A DNA stretch of 64,000 nucleotides from Ceratodon purpureus. Lineage: Eukaryota > Streptophyta > Bryopsida > Pseudoditrichales > Ditrichaceae. Location: positions 28,231,037-28,295,036 of the forward strand of contig CM026426.1 in the NCBI GenBank assembly GCA_014871385.1. Direction: 5' to 3'. The notes below the pieces were generated by a model, which made no database searches, was not told the DNA's origin, and worked only from the letters and a program-made list of their open reading frames with translations. Positions within the stretch are counted from its first letter, which is position 1, and each line of letters opens with the position of its first letter. Both the position numbers and the translations under genes were made by a program. Of this stretch, positions 11,274-23,641 are shown in pieces.

Positions 11274-11621
11274 CAAAGGCAAGGCCAGAGTGGTGAAGAC
11301 GGCATTGCTCTGTCCCACCATAGCCAGAGATCGCGGTGTAGAACTCGTAGAAGCATGATGATCATACAAGTGCTGGAGCTTCGTAGAACGCTGCAATTGC
11401 GAGGCAACATAAGGCTGCGGCCTGCATGGCTCTGCAGCATGATCTAAACTGCTCGCACTAACCCCATAAGTCCCACTCCCTCCAGCTGCTCGGGACGCTC
11501 TGTGATAATCCTCTGCGTAAGTGCTCGCGTTGTCGACGTCCTCATTTCTCAACGGCGAGGGTGGAGTTGCGGAGAAGAGTAGACGGAGTACGTACCATGT
11601 GCGGGAGAGCTCTGCTACCAT
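11274..11621 (-). pseudogene. Possible first exon (transit peptide) of the E2 gene copy
   Basis: A minus-strand frame starts at ATG 11621 (MVAELSRTWYVLRLLFSATP) and stays open until a plausible donor (TTTG then GTACTC) at 11273. The first 25 residues are Arg-rich, hydrophobic and free of Asp after residue 5, as in a mitochondrial presequence. It sits just upstream of the E2 catalytic exons in the same orientation. Exons for the lipoyl domain, which would be expected in between, were not found in the 220-base gap. The link to E2 is inference from position and presequence character. Confidence 0.4.
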
Positions 11622-12080
11622 CTTGCTTGAAACGATTTAGATTTTCTTTTGTTGCAACTTAGGGTTTGATTCCAGGGTACGATGAGAACAGAGCAGAGGA
11701 AGAGGAAGGACATAAGGCTACGCGACTAGGGTGCTCTCTACTTACCGTGCATCTTGGAATAACTTAGGTCAATCTGGGCTGTTGAGTCGGTTGATATGGT
11801 CTGTTTGTATCCACACTAATTGCAAAAAAATGTTTATTCAAAAAAATTACTTTCTAGAAGATGTAAGCCTGTGAAATGGATATTCCAGCGTGTCTCTTAA
11901 GCTATGCCACGTAATCATTGCTCTTGGCTCTGTTGATTGTAGTTAGCACATTTCACTTGATCATGCGCAGGCCGATGCTCATCAGTTGATCATCAGTTGT
12001 CTCAGAAAAATAACCAAGTGGTATACCCTACTCGTGTTGGGTCTAAGAGACTGTATTTGATTTTTACTTGATTTTTACAG
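11622..12080. other. No gene seen
   Basis: An AT-leaning intergenic stretch between the E2 relic and the next exon candidate. It may include the promoter of the original E2 copy. Confidence 0.4.
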
Positions 12081-12644
12081 CGTTTTCTAGTAGTGATTTG
12101 GATAAGCATGGAAGGCGCAAGGACGTTGACGAACATAGGACCGAACAATCAGAGGTGGTAGAATCACACAATTCTCACTCTCAGTCGACAAGGAGTTTTA
12201 TTGGAGGTCAGATGCCAATGAGAACAAAATTGGTACAGCGTGCACCACCTGGAGCCAGGTATTTGGAATTGGTCATGAACAAAAGTCTTGAAGAAGTATT
12301 AACGAGCAAACTCACCAAATTTGAAGAGTTCACCCACAAGGTATTGTTCGCTGACCTCATTGTTGTCCTCTTTGGTATCTAAAATATGAATTACAATTAT
12401 CTCTTTATGTAAACCTATGTTTATTTATCTTGAGACGTGTAGGACTCAGGTACACGACAAAACAGAGTCCTATCTACGCAGCATAAATGGATCCTTCCCT
12501 TTGGCGGATTTGATCATCTTGGATCAGCTATACAATTTCCCAGTTCAAGGCTGTGGTGACGACATTCCTGAGTGGAGTTGCATGGATGTCGAAGAAGATA
12601 GGAAATTGTGGTATGAACCATGGTTTGAATTTATCACCAAATAA
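12081..12644 (+). CDS. Candidate two-exon gene fragment, unknown function
   Basis: An exon follows an acceptor (TTTTTACAG) at 12080 and runs to a donor at 12340 (CACAAG then GTATTG). A second exon after CAG at 12449 runs from 12450 to the TAA ending at 12644. Both join in phase 0. The joined product has a charged Ser/His-rich start, a helix (EEVLTSKLTKFEEFTHK), and an acidic, Trp-rich C-terminus (DDIPEWSCMDVEE, LWYEPWFEF). An upstream exon would be needed for a start codon. I do not recognise the family; the phase match and splice signals are the only support, and it could be a broken gene piece. Confidence 0.4.
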
Positions 12645-12780
12645 CTCAGTGACGTTGGTGGCATTCTGATACTCATGCCCTCTGGACTCAACTACGAACT
12701 TATGCCTTGGGTGAATGCCAATTTCCTAAAATTAAAGTGCGAGTAGTAGTGCCATTAGCAAAAACCACTTCATCATCCTA

Positions 12781-14600
<1,820 letters not shown>

Positions 14601-16319
14601 ATATTAAACCTTTAATTTCATGATTAACTAAATTGACGTCAAAGCATGTGCAATGCAAGTACTGCGTTTAACTTTTGTTCCAAATATGAGTCTAATAATA
14701 GTCTTGTAGGTCTCACCGATAATACCTTTTGTGCAAGAACAGTGCATTTATATTGGTCTGTTAATTGGAATACTCTGTCGAGTACATTGGTGCCAACCTA
14801 GTGTAATGGCAGGCGTTATTTCTTTATTCTGTACAAAACGACGACATGGTCTTGCTTGATTATATTTTGGAAGAGAGAGTTAAGAGAGTCCGAACTGTTA
14901 AATTTCATTCCTAGAATCAAATCTAAAGAAGTATCACGTTTGACACAGAACTGGCTTGCTTCTCGCTTCCCACTTGGACTCTTCTTGCAATCCCCTTAGA
15001 CTCCACTTTTCATTTCTATACAATCCGGCACAGATCACAAGTAATTAGTTTTTGAAATTTTCCTTGGTTTTCATCATGTCCATCGTACTGTCCATCATGG
15101 TCATGGATACATGTCCATCATGTTGATGGGTACATGTCAATCATGGTCATGATCTAAAAATCATCTCCATTATCGTATGGAATACATAATATGTAATAGC
15201 TACTTAGTACGGTATATCTCTCTAAATCTACAAATAGGACTTTTGTTACCTAGCAGCTCATTAGATTTACAGCAAACTAATCGTATTTACTCAAAGTTCA
15301 ATAATGGAGCCCACTTTGTAATACTTTGGAGAATTTTAGTAGTTAATGTGTCTTCAAAATTTGACGTTGTATTTACACTTCTGTGCCGAATTGGCAGTTA
15401 GTCATTTATAGATGCACAAGTGAATCATGTCGATTGACTAGTATCAATCTTCTCAATCCTATAAAAGACCTAAACCAGCTTGAATAAAAACAATGACTCT
15501 CTTGTATTGGAAGAAGAGAGTTCAATCAAAACTTATCAAAAGAGCCATTGGAACAAGAGTGTCCAATCAAAACTTATCAAAAGAGCCAGTTGAAGCATAG
15601 TCAACATTCGCCACAAACGTCACACTGATGAACTGTAAAACATTAAACATAATTGGCCAGTCACTTCTCCAAGAAATACAAGGTTGACATTTCACACTTT
15701 AAAAGCTACTGATTGAATATTGAGATAGCCTAAAATGGAATCTCCTTTACTTGAAATCAAAAAAACCTTTTGAAAGAATTCTCATGACTTATGAATCCAA
15801 TCCGAGGAAATCAATACAAGAACATGTGCCTTATACTTTTCCTATGACCAGAAACTTGAGAAACGAGACCTCAAGAACTTCGATTAAACACTATAGGAGC
15901 AATTTTGTTCAAGAGTGGTACTTATATTTACAGGATGAAAAATTCATACATCTTGGTTGTCGACTGTCATGTATTCTCAGGGTCTTTTATTCTTTCTGGA
16001 TCTTTGAGCAACTTGTTGTAGTTGATCTGCGATGGAAATTGGTGCCGCCGATGTCTGAATTAAGGTGCTTCTTTTTCTTTGCTCGATCTCCTCCATCCAT
16101 AGAAATCATTGTGTTGTAAGGATCTTCGAGTTTAGTAAGATCATTTATAACATAATTGCTTAGGTGACCCATGTTATGCTAGAACTACTTTATGTTATCC
16201 TACAGATCATTCATAGGCACATTTGTAATTCTTATTGGCTTTTCTTTATCATTTACATCCTGTTCTACTTGTTCAATTTTACGGTACAATACAGATGGTA
16301 ATCTGGTTTGAAATCACCT
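14601..16319. other. No gene seen; small direct repeats
   Basis: Contains a local CATGTCCATCATG-type repeat at 15074-15150 and a 26-base direct repeat (CAATCAAAACTTATCAAAAG core) at about 15520-15545 and 15562-15588. Short ORFs such as plus 15751-16119 lack recognisable motifs. Confidence 0.4.
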
Positions 16320-17404
16320 TCAATGCTGCTATAGCCAAAGCTTATCTTCCATACTTTTGTGAACTTCTTTGCGCATCCCTGATTTGCACACATTCCTTCA
16401 AGTCCGTTTTACGATGCCACGCACCATGGATGGTAGGCGCATTTACAAGGAGCTATTACAACATCCAAAAGCAGAAAAGTGGATTTACACATTGCATAGT
16501 TCTTGATAAGAATATGGTCACTTTCAATACCAGTTCCGATGTCTTCAATGTATGGGCTCGGATGTAAGGTGACTAGGAATTTCAATATCTCCTTCATCTT
16601 CTCAAGTGTAGCTTTCAATCTGTCAACATTAGCAATGACTTCTCCGCCTTTGAACTCCAAGCCATTTTGCTCCTTCACATTTATAACCTTGGCTATCTTC
16701 ATACCTTCTTCCTTGCTCTTAATTTGTTCCTCCAGTTTACTGATTTCGAGCTTCAGCTCTGCCATTTCTTTGATGTTCTCCTTTACTAGCTCATCGTTCT
16801 CGCACTTTTCAAGTAGTGCCCCTTTTGCCTCTTGACTAGCCAAAAGACCCTGTGAGTGATTCAATATCTTCCTTAACATGGCTATTGCTTTAGCTCAACA
16901 TTTCTCCTGAGCTTCGTTGGTTGAATACCGTGGAAGATTTGTAGGGGCACCAACTTTTGTGTTTTCACTCTGATGTGTCGCTTGTAGCATTGAAGCTTCA
17001 CCCTCACCACAATGTATCTCACTCTCTATTCTCTTTTGCGCTAAAGCATAATACATCTTCTCTGAATTTATTCCCTCATTTTTGTACTTTTGCTGGACTT
17101 CCTCTTGAGTATCATTTTTCTTTCCTCTCCAACGCTTTGCTGCATACAGAGCCTAATTTATACAATAACCGTGACAAACCTCCAATACAAGTGCTCTTGC
17201 AAAGCTCTCTGGAATATAGCCAGACTTTCGAACTTTGGCAGCTTGCCAAATCACTGGGTACAGCTCTTCCGCCCTTGCCCTCAAGTTGTGAGATTTAGCA
17301 CCGCGATAGAAATAACCCTGCTTCTTCTGTCTCTCTCCAAACATGTTCATCAACTGCAGATCGTTTACGTGGTTGCAATCATGACTAGGATCGAGTCCCA
17401 CCAT
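16320..17404 (-). pseudogene. Decayed coiled-coil / Cys-His element protein, copy 1
   Basis: A single minus-strand frame runs from ATG 17404 to about 16320, broken by TAG near 17153, TGA near 16882 and TAA near 16409. Each stop is one C-to-T step from Gln or Arg. In order: a basic segment (ARAEELYPVIWQAAKVRKSG), a long Lys/Glu coiled coil (LKLEISKLEEQIKSKEEG, about 16760-16690), then a Cys/His cluster (APCKCAYHPWC, C-x4-C, KKFTKVWKISFGY). A second copy of this cluster lies at 60.7 kb. The cluster looks like a zinc-binding module. The domain mix and multi-copy state suggest a transposable-element protein rather than a host gene; I do not recognise the family. Confidence 0.6.
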
Positions 17405-18949
17405 TTGGCAATTCTATCTCATATGCAAACCATGGTTCGAGTCCTCTCTCAAGCTTCTCCCTTGCCATTGCTCACAGTGGTCTACTTTTGTGTTGCTTTG
17501 TTCTTTTTTCTAACTGCATTCCAATTCTATGATTAAACCCTCAAACTCCTACACTAGCTCGATGCACTTCTTCAACTGAATTGAGCCCTTCATACACACT
17601 TTCACTTGGCCATGGCTAAGTAGTAAGAATTAATAACCATTTCAGCAATATCATAAACGTCACCTCATTTTATAGCCGTTATTGATTTTACAATAATACC
17701 ATCATTTTAAAGTTATGTCACATTACAACTGCTCTTAATGTTTGTATTCACGCTTGTGTATACCCTTTTTTTTGTGAATACTATGGATCATATTCATGTA
17801 ATGATCGTGGACATTGCCAAAATCTAAGGAATTGGAAAGAAATTCATCAATTTTATGGATGTTTCATCGAACTATCTCTATGAATTATGTTTACTTAATA
17901 TAGTAATTCATCCGCTCATCGCTCATGGAATCATGCTCATGGCCCACCGCACAATGCTCGCCGCTCATGTTCTAGCATTCCCCAAAAAACTAGAAGCCTG
18001 GAGTCTGGGACTCATTCAGCAAGGGTGAGCAGACCCCATGTGCCAGCAAGGCGGGGTACACCCCAAATTTTTAATTCAGCAAATGTAGACCTGACTCATG
18101 TCTGCAGGCTGTTGGGACTGCGTCAGGGTGTGCTCTCAGCCACATGTGCCAGTATCATGGCCATATCTGGACGGGAGGTGTTCACCAGCCACCGCCTGAT
18201 ATGGGTTGAACTTGCTCAAGTCACCGATCCGATAGCACAAAATAGGACATGCAAAAGACAGTTCCCTGCTTCTGGGGTGCGGTCGGACCAAGTACATCCC
18301 GCTGCAATACTTCCGTATACGACGCCATGGCTCAGAGCTTAACTTAAGATAATCACGACATTAGAGATACCTAAACTAGTTCTGAACCGAGTCTGCGCCT
18401 CTACCAAATCTATGCTTATTTAGCGTCGGATTCCACAATCACAAATTACACATACTTTGCAAAGGAATTGGAGCGTAGCTTCATCAAAGCATACTTTGCC
18501 CCCTTTACACTTGGTGGTGCATAAAAAGGGGTACCTTCACGTTAACACACTTGTGTCAAAAAAACCCCGTTTGCGTTCACATTATAAACTTCTGCTTCAA
18601 GTTTTCTTGGCATGGGGGTCCACACAAGTGGGAGTCACAGTAGACAAATCTTAGGGAATGTCCATTCTCCCGGAATGTTACTTCATCCAAGTAGAAGTTA
18701 CCTTGAGTTACCATTCTCCCACTTCATGGAAGTATGATGAGGTGTCACTCTCTCCTCCAACCTCAATGTCCATTTTCCCGGAAGTGCTTCCGTGCTCTTG
18801 GGAAGGTGAAAACATGTTATAAACCCAAAGAGGATGAAGAATATTCGACAAAGGAGTCATCAATCCTAAGACGCCGTTCCGGCGTAGGGAACTATTGCGG
18901 CTACGCCGCAGGGACAGGATGATACAATTGAATTCAGTTTATTTTTTTA
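17405..18949. other. No gene seen
   Basis: About 1.5 kb of mixed sequence flanking the left end of the large transposon. Short ORFs (for example plus 18025-18342) have no motif support. A T-rich run at 18938-18956 marks the approximate edge of the GC-rich element. Confidence 0.4.
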
Positions 18950-19117
18950 TTTTTTTAGGTGCTTAGGAACGTGGGGAACCGTCGGGAACGGAGAGGGTGA
19001 ACAAAGGGGGACGGGGTGAGTTGAGCTGCCGCCCGAGCCTAGCTGCGGAGACCGAGGCGATGACGGGGAGCGGGACGGGGGAGGAGCGCGTGGCGGGTCA
19101 GGCAACGGCGAGGGAGC

Positions 19118-19374
19118 CGGGTCTCTCTATTTTGCCCCATCGAGCGTTGCAGCCGCCCCTCACGCGGGCAGGGGCAGCGCAACGCCCCCCGACCCTCCCC
19201 CTCCCCTAACCAGGCTGTCCCCGACCCTGGGCGAAGCCCCGCGCGCACGTGGTGAGCCCCCGCGCGCGGGCTCCCGCTCCCCGCCCTGTCTTTCCGTCAG
19301 CCATTCTTCATCCCCGTCCCGTCACCCTCGTTGAGCCTCCACCCCCGCGCCCCGCGACGTCTCCCCCGTTGTGC
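19118..19374 (+). repeat. Left inverted repeat of the MULE-like element
   Basis: The core matches the reverse complement of 31397-31653 over 257 bases with no gaps and about 7 substitutions. It is about 70% GC, begins CGGGTCTCTCTATTTTGCCC and ends CGACGTCTCCCCCGTTGTGC. Confidence 0.92.
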
Positions 19375-20395
19375 ATTCAGCATGATTCGACGTTTTGCCC
19401 CTGAGTTTAGGACAGGCAGGTTTTGAATTCTAAGGTAGGGTTTACTCACAATGGCTATGGCATTTAGGGTGTGCATTAGCGGAGGTTAGGGGTTTAGGAT
19501 GTTTGTGCATTCTGTGATCTCGTGGTCAGGGTTAGGTCAGGTGGCCATGAGCATTCCTTCTCCGGGATAGAGGGGCAGGCTGTCTTCGAGCGTCCAGGGT
19601 TGGTCAAGTGCGAGTTTGAGGCTGCGATTGAAGACTCGTAAACCCCTCGGAGGCTGTCGACCGACTGGAGTTCTGGAGGCCAGGTGGGCGATCCCGGGGC
19701 CCATGTTTCCTCCTAGGTTTTAGACTTCGGGAGGGTGCTGGCTAGGAGGCGGGGACGCGTTCTGTGTCCTTGGACAGCGGTGCCATTGTGACGGTGAGGA
19801 AGGCGATTGCATCTCGGACTGCAGGTGGGCACCAAGCTTCGGCAGTGGAGGGCGTCTTCGTGCGTGTGGACACGCGACGTCGGCAGGAGGTGTCGGAAGC
19901 GTGAAATCAAGTGAGGCTACTGCCATGGGACCTCTACAGGCGCTGGTCAGTACTGAGCATCGTACCTCTCTTCCCGTTTGAGCTTTGCCCTTTGTTTTGA
20001 AGTTTTATGTTGTGTTGTAGTCACCTAGTTTTGCTGTCCTAATGTCTTCGTGTCTTCATGTTCTTCTCGATTTCCTGTCCTCGTCTCGGTCTGTCCTACC
20101 ACTGTATTAGGGTTTAGGGTCGTATTCAAGGTTGGTCTCCTCTTCTTTCCATCTTCCGGGGACCTTGTGTTCGGGATCCGTCGCAGCTTCGAGGATCCAA
20201 TTGGGCATGGTAAACCTCCGACAGTAGCTCCTCTTCAGTCCCATCGCGTCTCGGCTCCGCCTCTTCCCTTATGCTGTCCATGTTCTTCTTTGTCGAGTTC
20301 CTGTTCACCTTGGCTTCGTATCCCCACCTAGGTTCACCTTGGCTCTTCTCTCCGCACCTTTCCCCTCTGCCGTTGAATTTCTATTCGCCCTCGCG

Positions 20396-23300
20396 ATGTC
20401 GTTGCTCCGGGCCCTGACGATGGTGCCCTTCGCTGCCCAGATCCATGATCCCAGCACTCCAGACCTGTCTCGACTCTCCCGGCAGGACGCCTGCGATGTG
20501 CTGAGGCTGAGGGCGACAGAGCTGGACGTGAAGACGTTGTCGAAGGAATGGCAGTCCAAGATCGCGAAGTTGGATCCAGGAGTTGTCCCGGGGGTAAGCG
20601 ACTACAACTTCTCCCCTCATATCTGCATGTTGTCCTAAACATGATTTCCAAATTTTATTGTCATTCTCTTTGAATACCTTCTTCTATTCTACTTGGAGTT
20701 CTCAAGAATCGGGGCTCTGGTTTTGCAGCTCCAGGTGGAAGGAAAATTCGGCCCGGAGCGGGTCATAGTGTGCTGCAGCACATGGGTGGGATACGCTCCG
20801 AATAGGGACGCCTTCACCATGTCAGAATATGACTGGCTGATGGTGGAGGTTAACCTGTTGTGGCGAAGGACAAAGCCGGCACCGGAGGCAGTCGGGAAGG
20901 CCAGGACCAAGATCCCATTCTACTGCAAGTACTGCGACCTAGACATGGTGGACAAAGCAAACCTGGGATGGCATCGGCAAATGGAAATGTGCGAGGGTTA
21001 CGAGTACAATGTCTGGGGCCCTCTCAAGATTTATCCGGCGATGGGGGTGAATGGAAATAAGGAGTCCCGGGCGGTGTTTCGGAAGTATAACATCAAGCTA
21101 CCGTGGCAGATGCTCGGAAAAAAAACCAAGCCACCAGACACGGACGGAGACGAGTTGGAGACACATGGGGAAAGCACCGATTCAGGGGAAGATGGTACGA
21201 GCTCGGAGGAGGGGCAGGGTGGTTGCGCAGGTGTGGAGGTGGTCGAGATCTCCAGTCCAGAGAGGGAGACGGGGGGAGATACGAGGGGGGGGACCCAGCA
21301 AACGCCGACGCAAGGGAAGCGGGCAAGGGAGGAAGAGCCGCCATCTGTCGCGGACATGCTGCGTGAGAAGCGCAACGACTGGATGAAAGCGGGGTCGCCC
21401 AAGAGGCAGCGGCCCAGTCGAGCGCAAGGGAGTAAGGAGGGAGGGGGCCGCCGTGCTGACTGCAGTGGGCCGAAGGGCGGAGCAGGGCCATCCACTGCGG
21501 CCGGGAAGAGAGGGAGTAAGGGTGACCGCGGAGGAAGCACGGGGGTCGGGGGGAGAAGCCCTGCAGGGACCCCGAAGAATCAAGGGCAGAACGTTCCGGG
21601 GGTCGGGGGAAGGACACGGGCCGCGACACAGCAGGCGGGAACGACTCCAACAAAGGTAACCGAGAGGCGGCCGCGTGTCGGTTCCCCAAGTTCGGAGTAG
21701 AAGACCACCTCGGAGGAGTGGGTCCCGTCGGTGAAGGGAGGTAGGCGGAATGTGGGAAATGCAGGTCGAGCAGCGGAGCGCGAGCCGGCATCGGGGTCGA
21801 AGGGGGATGGGAAGCCAGGAGGGAGTGAGGGAGCGCAGGCGTAGGGGAAAAACACAGAACATTTGGAGGGGAAGGACCACGATGGTGCGAAGGGGAAGGG
21901 GGCAGAGGCTTCGAAGGGGAAGGAGGCAGGGCAGCCGAAGGGGAAGGAGCAGGTGCAAGCCAAGGGGGGACGACAGAGTCGGCGACTGCAGATACAAGAG
22001 GAAGCAAGGGAGAGGGTGCGAACGCTCTACCCGGATAATCAGGTGAAGCTAGCCCCCAGGAAGCCCGGGCATCCGCCGGGCTTGTACTGCTTGCAGAAGC
22101 AAGTAGGGACAATTCTCGCGGCGGACTGCATGAAGGATCTTCACGGCCCGGTGGAGATGCTGCGGAAGCTGCAGGAGGTAAGCCAACTGCCTGGGATGGT
22201 AGCCCATGCATGGGGGGCGCTGCAATTCAATCCAGACCTCACAGTAAGTTTCCGTCGCCATTGCTGAATTCCTATGAGTGCTTTCCATGCATTCTCCGAG
22301 CAGCCCTTGTGTATTGGCAAGGATTAATCGTGGCTGCCCCCCGGTTTATGACTGCAGGATGCGCTGCCGATCCAGTCCCTGAAGCTCCTGGACAGGTGCA
22401 AAGAGGCGTTTACGTCCAAATGCGAGGCAGCCATCGAGAGGGAAATCCAAGACTTCTACTTGTATCACGACGACGTACTGAGCTACGCAACGCGGGTGAA
22501 GGAGCACGAGGAGTCCATGGAGGCGAGGAAACAGTTGGTGAAGAACCGGGCTGCGTTTGTGGCTGAGGAGATGGCCAGATTTGACCGGGAGCTGAGTATT
22601 GCGGCGGAGGCTCGGGAATGGGGGTGGTCGCCTCTGTTCAGTCATATGATCCTCTTGCCTTTGCCACCCTGCCTCTGCAGGCCCTGTGAGCACTCCGAGG
22701 ACGAGTTCCAGGGTCTCATCAAATGGATGGAGCGGGAGAACCGCCAGGCCGGGGAGAAGAACGAGCCGCCCCATTTTGCGAGGGCATTGAAACTCTTCAG
22801 TCGGAGCGAGACAGGGGCTCGCGTGCCCATGCTGTGTCCGGTGCTCGGGCTGACGGAGGACACTCTCATGAAGAGATCGAGGCAGGTCATGCTCGCTATG
22901 GAGGAACTCATACGAGTGGGTAAAATTTATTTCCCCACGATGGATATTCATGGAGAAAGTTGGGAAGTCTTCCGAGAGGTGCTGGATGTCGGGGACGACA
23001 AGGGTGGGCAGGTGGAGAGCTACCAGCAGTGGAGGCGCGCCACCTTCATTCGTGCATGCATGGACGTGATGGATCAGGGGAAGGAGGATATATTGCGGGA
23101 CATGTGGGTAACCAAGGCAGGAGTGGATCAAGAGAAGGTCGCGGGGGCTTTTAGGACAGTCTTGCTCCTTCGCGAGAACATCGACCTCGAGTACGGGTGG
23201 GGGTCTCTGGAGGCTACGGGGCAATGGCCGGCTGCGGGGGAGTCACTGTTTGATGCAGCGAAGGAGATGCTCTCAAACAGCCAGTACCACATGCATGCGA

Positions 23301-23641
23301 AGTTGGCCGACTGGAACATCTCAGTGGACTTGGATGACTTGGATTACTTACCGTTGCCCTCGCAGGTGATGTGTACGTTCGACATGCCGCTGGTCTCGCC
23401 GTGTCTGGAGGGCGACAGCGCTTTCAGCCGGATGGAGAGAAGTAACTCGGGCGAGCGCAATGCAGGGGGGGAGTGGCACCTCGCACCGGATGCTGGGCAA
23501 GTGGAAGGCAAGCACCCTGAAAACCCTTCGTGCGAGGCTTCGGGAGGCGTGGAGCCAGAGGTCCCTTCATGCGAGCAGGTGGAAGATGTGGAGCCCGTTG
23601 TACCGTCATGCGAATCAGTTGTTTCCTTGGCTGCCCCTTAG
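20396..23641 (+). CDS. Partner gene of the MULE-like element (mudrB position), unknown function
   Basis: Three exons join in phase: 20396-20593, 20729-22243 and 22358-23641, all with GT-AG introns, for 998 codons. ATG 20396 is the first in-frame ATG. Exon 1 encodes a leader (MSLLRALTMV, RLSRQDACDVLRLRATELD). Exon 2 starts with a Trp-containing region and a possible zinc-binding site (FYCKYCDLDM, then WHRQMEMC) near 20918-20995, followed by a long low-complexity Gly/Lys/Ser/Pro-rich disordered tract and a helical region (EEARERVRTLYPDNQ). Exon 3 is acidic and helical (EAAIEREIQDFYLY, DMWVTKAGVDQEK) and ends in short PSCE-type repeats. Two in-frame TAG codons (21698 and 21842) interrupt exon 2, so this copy is probably non-functional unless they are spliced out or read through. 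It converges with the transposase gene. Confidence 0.65.

Noticed and set aside
19713-20331. Several short ORFs between the left inverted repeat and the partner gene
   Set aside because: Overlapping frames on both strands in GC-rich leader sequence; they begin at non-ATG codons or lack splice links.
21093-22211. Long minus-strand ORF (372 codons, Pro/Ser-rich)
   Set aside because: It is the antisense of the GC-rich exon 2 of the partner gene; the plus-strand model has phased introns and better composition.
22346-23224. Minus-strand ORF of 292 codons
   Set aside because: Antisense shadow of exon 3 of the partner gene, where stops are rare because of high GC.
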